Assembly: GCA_010093635.1 (NCBI GenBank)
Contig: MU006798.1
Coordinates: 270,997-334,996, forward strand
Reading direction: 5' to 3'
DNA length: 64,000 bases
From: Massarina eburnea CBS 473.64
Lineage: Eukaryota > Ascomycota > Dothideomycetes > Pleosporales > Massarinaceae
Shown: one piece after another, positions 54,317 through 64,000 of the stretch
How positions within the stretch are numbered: position 1 is the first letter of the stretch
Layout: every line of letters starts with the position of its first letter
Position numbers and translations under genes: made by a program
Notes under the pieces: generated by a model
The model's database searches: none
Told to the model about the DNA's origin: nothing
What the model saw: the letters and a program-made list of their open reading frames with translations, nothing else

Positions 54317-57300
54317 ATGGCGCCCGGTCTTGTCTCGCCGCAGCCGGCTGTGTCGAGCGATGCGTCTCAGTCTCTGAACTCGGTTACCGCTTCCTATGAC
54401 GATACGCTGCGCTTCTACCTGAACGGAACGAAGGTAGTGTTGGATTCGGCAGATCCAGAAGTCACGCTTCTCGAGTACTTGAGAGGTATTGGTCTTACTG
54501 GGACGAAGCTGGGTTGCGCCGAGGGAGGATGCGGCGCATGTACAGTTGTATGTTTGTCACTTCCACATCGCTGTCGAATACCTGGGAAATGTACCATGGT
54601 TCCTCAATAGTACTCAGCTATTTCGCCCGGAATATAGTTGACAGCCCACAGGTCGTATCTCAGTATAACCCCACGACGAAGAAGATATACCACGCCTCCG
54701 TGAACGCCTGCCTCGCGCCGCTCGTCAGTGTCGATGGAAAGCACGTAATAACGGTGGAGGGAATAGGGAATGTGAAGGACCCACATCCGGTCCAGGAACG
54801 TATAGCAAAGGGAAATGGCAGTCAGTGCGGGTTCTGTACGCCGGGAATTGTCATGAGTCTGTATGCGCTCCTCCGGAATACCGATGCGCCGTCCGAACAC
54901 GATGTCGAAGAAGCTTTCGATGGCAACCTTTGCAGGTGTACGGGATACAGGCCGATATTAGACGCAGCTCAGAGCTTCAATTCGAAAGCAGGCTGCGGGA
55001 AGGCTGCAAAGAATGGCGGCAGTGGATGCTGTATGGACAAGGGCGCGAATGGAGGATGTTGCAAGAAGAATGGAGACGATTCGCAGCCCATCAAGAAATT
55101 TACCCCGCCGGGATTCATCGAGTATAAGCCTAACACTGAGCTCATATTCCCGCCACAATTACGGAAACACGAATTCAAGGCGCTTGCCTTTGGCACCAAG
55201 CGAAAGAGGTGGTACAGGCCGGTAACTTTGCAACAACTGCTCGAGATCAAGACGGTATACCCGTCGGCCAAAATCATTGGAGGCAGCACCGAGACCCAAA
55301 TCGAGATCAAGTTCAAGGCACAGCATTACAGCGCGTCAGTTTTTGTCGGCGACATTGCAGAGCTGCGCCAGTTCTCTTTCCACGACGACTACCTTGAGAT
55401 TGGCGGAAACGTGGTGCTCACCGATCTCGAACAAATATGCAAAGATGCGATTGAGCATTATGGCGAGAGAAAGTCGCAGCCGTTCGCTGCAATTCTGAAG
55501 CAGATCCGTTATTTCGCTGGACGCCAGATTCGCAACGTGGGAACCCCAGCCGGTAACCTGGCGACCGCAAGTCCCATTTCAGATCTGAATCCTGTATTTG
55601 TGGCGAGCAATGCTACGCTTGTGGCGAAGAGCTTGAGGGAGACGACTGAGATACCCATGTCGACCTTCTTCAAGGGTTACCGAGCCACTGCCCTCCCACC
55701 GGATTCTGTCATCGCAAGCCTCAAGATCCCCGTGGCGAAAGTGAAGGGTGAATACATGCGCGCATATAAGCAGGCCAAGAGGAAGGACGATGACATTGCG
55801 ATTGTCAATGCTGCTTTACGAGTATCGCTCGGAGACAACGATGTTGTGCAAAGCGTGGACATGGTGTATGGCGGAATGGCGCCCACCACCATCGCCGCGA
55901 AGAAAGCTATGGCATTTCTGAAAGGCAAGAAGTTCACGAATCTGGAGACTCTTGAAGGTGTCATGGGCGCGCTCGAGGAAGACTTTGATCTTCGTTTTGG
56001 CGTGCCAGGTGGCATGGCAACTTATAGAAAGTCCCTCGCGCTCGGCTTCTTCTATAAGTTTTACCATGAGGTTCTCGCTGACCTCAACGCGCACACTGTC
56101 GGCCTCGACTCACAGGCTATTGGCGAGATCGAACGCGATATCAGCAAAGGTGAGAAAGATCACGCAGTCGCGGCAGCATATGAAAAGAAAGTCCTAGGGA
56201 AGCAAAATCCACATGTGGCCGCCATGCAACAATGCACCGGGCAAGCTCAATATACGGATGATATACCACTTCACAAGAACGAGCTTTATGGGTGCTTGGT
56301 CTTGTCAACGAAGGCGCATGCAAAGCTAATTAGCGTCGACCACGAGCCGGCGCTAGATTTCCCTGGAGTTGCAGCGTGGGTCGATCATACCGACCTTGCA
56401 TCTCCTGAGGCGAACTGGTGGGGTGCTCCTGCTTGCGACGAGACCTTTTTCGCCGTCGACGAGGTCTTTACGGTTGGTCAGCCGATTGGAATAGTCCTCG
56501 CGGACACTGCGAAGCGCGCGGAGCTGGCAGCACGAGCGGTCAAGATTGTATACGAAGATCTTCCTGCAATCTTTACCATCGAAGAGGCTATCGAGAAAGA
56601 GAGCTACTTCAACCACTTCCGGCACATCAAAAAGGGCAATCTGGAGAAAGCTTTCGAGGAAGCTGATCATGTGTTCACCGGTGTCGCCCGCATGGGTGGC
56701 CAGGAACATTTCTATCTGGAAACACAGGCCTGTGTAGTAGTGCCCAAGCCTGAAAACGGCGAGATGGAAATCTACAGTAGCACACAGAATTGTGCCGAAA
56801 CACAGGCTTACGTTGCAAAAGTGGTCGGTGTATCGGCGAATAAGGTTGTGTCGAAAGTGAAGCGTATGGGTGGTGGCTTTGGAGGAAAGGAGACACGCTC
56901 CGTCCAGCTCGCAGGTATCGTAGCTTGCGCCGCGAACAAGGTCAGACGACCTGTTCGATGCATGTTGAACAGAGACGAAGATATCATGACCTCGGGTCAA
57001 CGCCATCCTTTCCTAGGACGTTGGAAGGTCGGCGTCAACAAAGATGGGAAATTGCAAGCGCTCGATGCAGACATCATCTGCAACGGAGGCTGGAGTCAAG
57101 ATCTTTCCGGCGCTGTCGTCGAGCGTGCACTCTCGCATGTTGACAACTGTTACTCCATTCCCAACATCCATGTGCGTGGCCGCGTAGCAAAGACTAACAC
57201 TGTCTCCAATACCGCATTCCGAGGTTTTGGTGGACCTCAAGGCATGTTTATTGCGGAAACATACATGGAAGAAGTTGCCGACCATTTGAACATTCCCGTG

Positions 57301-58612
57301 GAGAAGCTGCGAGAGATTAACATGTACTCTCCCGAAACCAACATGATCACACATTTCAACCAAGAGATCAAGGATTGGTACGTCCCACTCATGTACAAGC
57401 AAGTCCAGGATTCTTCCGCATACTCGCAGCGCCGCACCGAGATTGAGCAGTGGAACAAGACACACAAATGGAACAAACGTGGTCTATCATTGATCCCAAC
57501 GAAATTCGGCATCTCATTCACAGCACTATTCCTGAACCAAGCCGGCGCCCTCGTACACATCTACCACGACGGCTCCATCCTCGTCGCCCACGGCGGTACG
57601 GAGATGGGCCAAGGCCTACACACCAAGATGACCATGATCGCAGCCGAAGCCCTCGGTGTCCCCCTAGACTCGGTCTTTATTTCCGAAACCGCAACCAACA
57701 CAGTGGCCAACGCCTCATCCACGGCCGCCTCCGCCTCATCCGACCTCAACGGCTACGCCATCTTCAACGCTTGCGCGCAACTGAACGAGCGCCTGCTCCC
57801 CTACCGCGAAAAATTCGGCCCCGACGCTACCATGAAGGACATGGCTCACGCCGCTTACTTCGACCGCGTCAATCTCTCCGCCCAAGGCTTCTACAAAACC
57901 CCCGACATCGGCTACGTGTGGGGCGAGAACACGGGACAAATGTTCTTCTACTTCACCCAGGGTGTCGCTGCCGCCGAGGTCGAAATCGACACTTTGACCG
58001 GGGACTGGACGACGCGCAGAGCGGATATCAAGATGGATGTCGGGCGCAGCATCAACCCGGCCATCGATTACGGGCAGATCGAGGGCGCGTTTGTACAGGG
58101 TCAGGGCCTTTTTACTACCGAGGAATCGCTCTGGCAGAGGAATACTGGGGGCGTTTTTACCAAGGGGCCTGGCTCGTATAAGATCCCGGGATTTAGGGAT
58201 ATTCCGCAGGTTTTTAATGTCGAGTTGTTGAAGGATGTTACGTGGGAGAATTTGAGGACGATTCAGAGGAGTAGGGGTATTGGTATGTTTCTCCCTTTTC
58301 CTCCCTCTTTCTCTCCCCCCTTTTCTCGCTATCTTCCTTTACCCCCTTTCTCGCTATATTTCTTTATACGTAATTATTACCAACTAACACACCAACACAG
58401 GCGAACCCCCACTCTTCATGGGCAGCGCAGTCTTCTTCGCCATCCGCGACGCGCTCAAGGCCGCGCGCAAAGAGTTCGGTGACGAGTCCCTGCTGTCGTT
58501 GGTGAGTCCGGCGACTCCGGAGAGGATCCGTGTTTCTTGTGCCGATCCGATTTTGAAGCGCGCGTGGGTTGAGCCGGGGGAGGGGGAGAAGAGTTGGTTT
58601 GTTAGTATTTAG
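54317..58612 (+). CDS. hxA: xanthine dehydrogenase
   Basis: Molybdo-flavo-iron-sulfur enzyme oxidising hypoxanthine to xanthine and urate with NAD+, in purine catabolism (cytosol or peroxisome-associated). Exons 54317-54547, 54652-58282 and 58401-58612 give 1357 residues, as in the Aspergillus enzyme. Domains: plant-type 2Fe-2S (GCAEGGCGACTVV), second 2Fe-2S (CGFCTPG...NLCRCTGYR), a Cys-rich linker (SGCCMDKGANGGCC) usual in fungal members, FAD-binding domain (ASAKIIGGSTE; PAGNLATASPISDLNP), and the Mo-cofactor domains (GGGFGGKE; FRGFGGPQG; GTEMGQGLHTK). The catalytic Glu motif GEPPLF is formed across the last intron. Intact. GATA sites upstream suggest nitrogen regulation. Confidence 0.95.
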
Positions 58613-59343
58613 GGCTTAGATGGCTGGATGGTGGGGTGGAAAGAAGGGAGGGGGAGGGGGGAGGACTTTGTATTTTGGAGATTTGTTTGATTGGCTTGGT
58701 TGATTGATTGGTTTGTTGTTGCGATCCTGTAGCGTCACCAAATACCCTCGCAACATTCAATAAAGTCCTTGCGAGCACACCGCTGCTCGAAGTATTCCAT
58801 TTCAAAAGAGACAACTTTCCTTGGTCTGGCGAACCCATCACCTATATCTCGATTGTCCTCTCCCGTTTTCGCTATTTCAAGCGCGGGATGATCGGTGAGA
58901 TGCAGTTCGCTGAAGAAGACTGTGCGACTAATGGGAAACGGTTCTTGGAAAAATTGGTTTGCTTGCACGAGGGATAATGTGCATCATTTTCAATGGACTA
59001 AACCGACCAGATTCTAGAGTCGACTTTAGCCTTGTGAATAGAGAACGTCTGTACATATTATATTCTTCTTGGGTATAGGTCAGGTACAATCTGACGAGGA
59101 GTAAGACGTGGATGTAGATATGCATTTCCATTACTAGACTTCCATGTACAGCGGCGAGGAAGGATTCATCGACACTTTCCTACCCTCTAACTTGGTAAAA
59201 CGTTACCAAATTTCCTTTCAATACACAACCGAGTCCTGCCCCCTTAACAGATTCCCATATTCGCCAGACTTCCAATACATGACCGTAGCTTAACCGCTCA
59301 TTCTCCATATCGCACTTTCCAGACCATGGCAACCTCGGCCAAC
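58613..59343. other. intergenic region between XDH and the F-box gene
   Basis: The two genes converge. G-rich and T-rich low complexity follows the XDH stop. A short leucine-rich fragment is listed separately at 58731-58977. Nothing else is seen. Confidence 0.4.
58731..58977 (+). pseudogene. leucine-rich-repeat-like C-terminal fragment
   Basis: Downstream of a TAG that could be an acceptor (58729-58731), one frame reads NTLATFNKVLASTPLLEVFHF, later PITYISIVLSRFRYFKRGMIGE and RFLEKLVCLHEG before a TAA. The pattern resembles the last repeats of fungal F-box/LRR-type proteins, like the gene at 59344-60631 but on the opposite strand. No start codon or upstream exon is present, so I treat it as an orphan fragment; chance is possible. 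Confidence 0.3.
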
Positions 59344-60631
59344 TTACCACAGGACCGGAGTATACTCATAAAGGTCATTCAATCGTACCAGCCAATCGTT
59401 CACGCGCTCCGTAGCAGTATCCTGAATATATAAATCCGGGTAAGTATACGACGGGGGAGGATGCACGAGGGTCACCCACTCCTCCTCCTCCAAAGCGCCT
59501 TCCGACGGAGGGATCGAGATGTCGTTGGGGCGTTCGCGATAGAATTCGTACCAATCGATTTCAAGCTGTGGCTCGTTCAGGTGGACGGCGACGAGTTCGT
59601 CTAGGTCGAGATGCGTGGCCATGGCATCGAAGGCTACGTCCCAGGGCAAGGTTGACAGATATATCCAGATCAGTTTGAGACTCCTATATCGAGCAAACGT
59701 GTTACCAAAGCTCGGAGTTTGACGAGGGTTGACGTACCTGAGTGATTTGGGACAGGATGTGATCAAGGCGATGAATTGTTGGGTAGTCATGGCCATGTTC
59801 GACAAGTCGAGGGAATCGAGATGACGTAGATGAGGTAGGGTAGCGGTGATATGTGCGATTAGATCGCCTGTTTCATCTGTATAGTCGCCTTCCAGCTGCA
59901 ATCTCTCTAGTCTCGGAACGCTTATAAGGAGGTCGTAGAGCGTGGTGCGAGACGCAATAGGGTAATCGCCTACTGTAATACCTCTAAGCGTCAAAACGCG
60001 AAGATAGTCGAAGAGAGCAAAGTGTTCTGGTGCCGAGCAGATACTGTGGATCGGAAATTGATGAATGTTACGGCATTTATCGAAGTAAACGAGTTTCATA
60101 AGATGAATGTCGTACAGACTGAGCGCTTCCATGACAAGCTCTCGCACTCGTTCGTGCTGATAGTCGTTTATGTAGACGGAATTCAGTTTTATCGCGTTTC
60201 TAAGCAAGAGGCATAGATCCCTCCAGAATCTACCTCCCGCCGATACGTATGCGTCGTGGCTCGTGTCACCTGGCTCGATATGAATTTGCAGGATTGCCTT
60301 CTGGAACTCGGGCTTCGCGACGATTTCATGAGCTCGGCGGAACCCACCAGGTTCAACCCAGACATGCACCGTTTTGCTAAAGTGAAAGTCAGTAAAGCTT
60401 GTTCGGGGCGGGGGGCGTCGTTCATCTCAAGGGATCCGTTGTGATCAATGCAGGTACGTACCAGTATTCGAGAGCAAAGTACGGAGTGACCTTGAACTTG
60501 ATTTCTTTGCTCGTGAGGCGTAGGCTTTTTAGGTCTTCTCCATAATCGTGATCTTCGTCAACACAGGATGTGACTTGGTCGAATATGAGGTATAATAGCT
60601 CATTTGGGAGCTGAGTAAGCCGGGATGACAT
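59344..60631 (-). CDS. F-box-like protein with leucine-rich region
   Basis: Exons 60631-60462, 60376-59738 and 59683-59344 give 382 residues. The N-terminus is an F-box pattern (LTQLPNELLYLIFDQV ... LKSLRLTSKEIK, residues 5-52). The middle has leucine-rich segments (FDYLRVLTLRGITVG; SVPRLERLQLEGDY; LRHLDSLDLSNMAMT; RSLKLIWIYLS). The third exon follows an in-frame 54-base intron (59737-59684); leaving it unspliced would add 18 residues without a stop, so intron retention would still give a protein. F-box proteins bring substrates to SCF ubiquitin ligases; partner and target unknown. Confidence 0.8.
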
Positions 60632-63093
60632 GGTGGCGGCACCGGTGGAGGTGGGGCTGCGGGCAGGGTTGAAAGTAAGAATTAGGAGGGAAGGAGGGGT
60701 TCTTATAGTGTGAAGATTAGTGTTGTGGCACGTTAGCAACGGCCGTGCATTCACCGTGATTTCCTTAATCAGTCTAGCGTAACTCACAACGGCTCAGCAG
60801 CCAACCTAAAGAAATTCACAATCTCTGTCGCCTAGGCAACCTCTCTCCTAGGGAACTACGGTTTATATCACTGTATTCCACGCCACCTCCCTCTAGGATC
60901 TAGCCATATCGGATTCGAGTTGAAACCCTAACTAGCCTAACGCAACTCCAAAGTCATGTTTTGAACGGCGGAGCATACACAACTGTTACGCTCACCTAAA
61001 AGACCCTATCAATGCTTATGAAATGTGGTTGAAATATGCTAGACTAACGATAGCAAAAAAGAAGATATTTGGACACCTCATGGCGGCGCTAATGGTCAGG
61101 GTAGAATGCATGACAGCCATGGATGTAGCAGCGGTGAATTCGCCAATTCATGATAGCCATGTACGCTAGCTTCATCGGTAGCGGTTCGGCCTTCTTCATT
61201 GCTTTTATCGGCTTTACATCCAGCATTGACGAGTCTCCTATATTCGAAAATCGGGAACTTTGCGGGAGCAGGCGAGGTGGAGAGGAGTGTTATGCCAATT
61301 ACAGTGTGAACGGGGACCTATTTCTACGCCTTTTCCTAGCTACACTACACCTACCTCCTACATTTCCCACTTACAACTCAAGAATCTTTCTCAGTCGACA
61401 ATGATTAAATGAGAAATTATTTCTCCCATCCAAGCGCGTGGGCTATGTTGAGATCTTTTCCTCCTCCGCTCGCCGTCATGCTTATCACCTCGCCCTTTTA
61501 ACAATTTGCGAAAAGGCTTTTTTTATGCGCTACTATGACTCCTCATGATAGCTCTTAACTACTAAACACACACAGATATCAAAGACCTTATATGAACTTC
61601 AAATTTTACAGTAACCTAAGCTTATCACCAGGATTAACAGTCTCTGTTGTCGCTGAAATTCTGAGAAACGAATAATTTGCGAAGAGAATTTCGCAGCACA
61701 CCTGTAATCTGTAATAGAGGCTTCGTAGGCAGCTTCGTACTCACTAATCACAGGAGATCCAGAAACATAGGAGACCACGCTAATTCCTTTCGGAGACTGC
61801 CGTTAGCGAACTAATGATTGAAGCCCGGAAGGTACGGTGTACACCTACACGATTGAAATACTCGACACACATAGAACACAGCAGGCTAGTCCTCTATAGG
61901 AGTCTTGCCTGCCGCACTAGATTGTATTCTACAGCTGCAACGCATAATCATGTTACCCGAAAGCAATATCAGTCACCTCGCCGCCTTTCCTTACGGCCAT
62001 CTTCCTCATAAGCCGCCTCTCATCATTCACGATACCAAAACCCCAAAGCTGATCCATCGCCCAGCCCTTGATCTGGTGAACAATTAGATCCAGTAGGTTA
62101 TTATCACTACCGGGCTTCCCTTTCTGTAAGAAGTCCCGATTTAACACCAGGTCTAGGGCCTTTCCATCATGGCCAATGGCATTCGCCAGGTTCAAGGAAG
62201 CCCCTTATTGGACGCCTTGAGTGGTTTACTAGTAAATAGGAGCTGGTGAGATTTTGCATTAAGATCTCTAGAGGAACATCTATCTCGTCCTACGTATGGC
62301 TTGATTCAAGTGTAGTTCCCTAGAATATTGTAGGGTGTAGAGACGGCCAGTGCCGTTCCGTACACTGGCCTACTAACATCACACGATTTCAAGGCTCTAC
62401 AAGAAACTCTATCAATAACAGTTAAATCTTTTAACTTCTACTCCCTCTCGCTCTCTCCTATTCTCTAGCTATAGCTTAAGTGCTAGAGAAGACTGCCTAA
62501 CCGAGGGTTTCGCACCAATTATCATGCAGTGTAGGATCATGCGAACAACCTAGGACAGGCGCTTACAGATCACTTCGCCGACAGCCACACATCCGACCGC
62601 GCAATCTACAATTCGGAAGAAACAACAGCAAGAGGTGTAGTCAAAGTACGCATCACAGTATTAATACAAAGGAAAAGAGCAAAGATAGATGCAGCAATCA
62701 GGGCCCTGTTCGGCGAAGTAAGAAAATCGCCAACAACGGCCTCAAAACTTCAGCATGAAAGTAGGTAAAGAGAGGATTTTTTGCGGCGGTAGTAAGGGCG
62801 AGCTCGCTGGGAACCGGATACAATGCACGCAAGGCTTCGCGATAGAAATCTTCTTTGTCGTTGCCGCCCTAAAAGCGGAGCTTTAGTTGGTCGTTCGCAA
62901 GGCTTAACCTCAAAGTGGCCTTAGGCCGTGGGTAGATCCTTGGTACGAAACACTAGCCGCATCGACGCACCCCGAAATCAGTTGTATTTTGAAGTAGAGT
63001 ATGGGATTGTATTTTGAAGCAGAGTGAGATTTTTGATGTAGAATATAAAATGAATCAAGCGCGATTTTCCCATAAGTCGTCATTGGCAACAAT
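60632..63093. other. 2.5 kb AT-rich decayed region
   Basis: Apart from a possible fragment at 61953-62210 I find no gene. The sequence from about 60840 is AT-rich with many stops. It may be old, mutated repeat DNA, but no terminal repeats or protein motifs of a known element were found. Confidence 0.45.
61953..62210 (-). pseudogene. fragment of an unidentified coding sequence
   Basis: One minus-strand frame reads NLANAIGHDGKALDLVLNRD, then KGKPGSDNNLLDLIVHQIKGW and RRLMRKMAVRKGGEVTDI. The amino-acid composition and heptad-like hydrophobic spacing look like real protein, but there is no credible start, the flanks are decayed, and I do not recognise the family. Confidence 0.3.
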
Positions 63094-63196
63094 GGGCTTG
63101 TGGTTTAGTGGTATAATTTTCCCTTAGCACTTCTTTAAGTTGTATAACTCAAAGATAACGTGGGAAAGGTCCTGGGTTCGATTCCCAGCAAGTCCA
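63094..63196 (+). tRNA. tRNA-Ala: tRNA-Ala (anticodon AGC) with a 31 nt intron
   Basis: Acceptor stem GGGCTTG (63094-63100) pairs with CAAGTCC (63189-63195), discriminator A at 63196. The D arm follows (GGTTTAGTGGTATAAT). Anticodon stem TTCCC (63119-63123) pairs with GGGAA (63162-63166). The loop is TTAGCA plus T38; anticodon AGC is at 63126-63128. The T arm is CTGGG TTCGATT CCCAG. An intron of 31 nt (63130-63160) sits after position 37, the canonical place for nuclear tRNA introns. CCA is not encoded, as expected. A weak base pair in the D stem is the only oddity. Confidence 0.88.
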
Positions 63197-63639
63197 GTCT
63201 TTTTGTTTTTGTCGGTTTGTCTTTTTGGCGGTGTCGTGGTCTTGGGCTGGGAGCTTTGTGCGTGGCGAGACAGTGGAAAAGTGCCGTCTCATCTGTGGAC
63301 CAATCAGCGGTGGCGGCCTGCCAAGATGACTACTACTATCTGATCTTCCTCGACCACAAGTTCTCTCTTCTTTTGCACCGAAGATCTCCGCTGGGGAACG
63401 TCATCGTCACGCCGCGACATGAGTGCAAGGTGTATTCAAGACATGGTGTCGAGACGCATTTTCGCTGTATCAGGTATATCCAGAGAATAGCATGGATGGA
63501 ATTCCTCCACGCTATTTTCAGCTCCAAATGGATTGGTGGATTCCATGGACGGTGGAATCAATGGAGGATTCCATGAAGTAAGTGCTAGGCTTCTATCAGC
63601 TAGTCTTTATCTATACAAAGTATAGCGTTAGGTAGCATA
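63197..63639. other. intergenic region
   Basis: From the tRNA to the second transposon copy. A small imperfect inverted/direct repeat of ATGGAATTCCTCC / GGTGGAATC / GGAGGATTCCATG occurs at about 63497-63576. No gene seen. Confidence 0.4.
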
Positions 63640-64000
63640 CAAGGGTGGAGCATGAACGGGTTGCCCCCTCCCCCTGTCGCCCTTAGCGTCTTGGCCGAAA
63701 AGACGGCCGATTTCTCAACTCTCTGAGAGTCAATTTTGACGGTTTCTGTACGATTTCGAGCTCAATTCTGCTGATTTTTGAAGTTGATAGTAGGAAGGAT
63801 AGTCAAATTGATCAATAGACGCGTAGAAATGGGCGTTTTAGCTCGGATCAACTGTTGATCCGGCCGTGCTGACGTAGGATTGTTGTGATTCCAAGAAGAC
63901 GCGTGATTTCTTAACACTCTCTGTACCCTCACTGCCTCTGTACACGTTTAGTTATTGTACAAGCTTGTTGTTACTATCATGCCTTCCTTACACCGACACC
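63640..64000 (+). mobile_element. Tc1/mariner transposon, copy 2 (cut by the window end)
   Basis: Starts with the same CAAGGGTGG terminal repeat after a TA at 63638-63639, in the same orientation as copy 1. Over 361 bases I see one difference from copy 1 (an A/G change inside the left repeat, near 63742). The transposase start codon is at 63979 and its first seven codons are in the window. Confidence 0.95.
63979..64000 (+). CDS. Tc1/mariner transposase, partial (start only)
   Basis: ATG at 63979 followed by PSLHRH as in the copy at 16737; the rest lies beyond the window. Confidence 0.85.

Overview
The window is nuclear DNA of a filamentous ascomycete (Pezizomycotina; a Dothideomycete such as a Pleosporalean is my best guess, by inference). 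The signs are short spliceosomal introns of 45-82 bp with GTANGT donors and CTNAC branch points, a fungus-specific elongation factor 3, a HET-domain gene, a cutinase, a Zn2Cys6 regulator, and AT-rich or gene-broken islands whose stop codons look like repeat-induced point mutation (RIP, C to T). Splice sites, rather than simple open frames, define most gene models below; wherever I give a join, both boundaries were read in the sequence and the total length is a multiple of three.

Layout. 0-10 kb: sphingosine-1-phosphate lyase, a HET-domain gene, a broken ankyrin/ZZ-finger gene, a CYP52-like P450 and an AT-rich gene-free island. 10-18 kb: RFC1 and the mitochondrial ribosomal protein uL16m diverge from a short shared promoter; then a Y-family DNA polymerase lacking its N-terminal catalytic half, with a complete Tc1/mariner element close to its broken end. 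18-25.5 kb: two low-complexity proteins (Ser-rich with a KVSF motif; Arg/Ser-rich), a 2.9 kb gene-free stretch and remnants of RING-finger genes. 25.7-29 kb: a secreted two-WSC-domain protein and a cutinase. 31-47 kb: a run of methyltransferase, MFS exporter, luciferase-fold protein, NmrA-like reductase, SDR, glutathione transferase, Zn2Cys6 regulator and P450. 47.9-60.6 kb: eEF3, a sugar transporter divergent from xanthine dehydrogenase, and an F-box/LRR-like protein. 60.6-64 kb: decayed DNA, an intron-containing tRNA-Ala, and the start of a second, nearly identical Tc1/mariner copy.

How they fit together. The housekeeping genes (RFC1, uL16m, eEF3, Dpl1, Xdh) are ordinary. The 31-47 kb block has the composition of a secondary-metabolism or detoxification cluster (regulator, P450, SDR, NmrA-like, GST, methyltransferase, exporter) but contains no polyketide synthase, NRPS, terpene cyclase or other backbone enzyme. 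The HET gene beside a broken ankyrin/ZZ gene looks like a decayed self/non-self recognition locus. Two almost identical transposon copies in one window, neither visibly mutated, suggest recent transposition.
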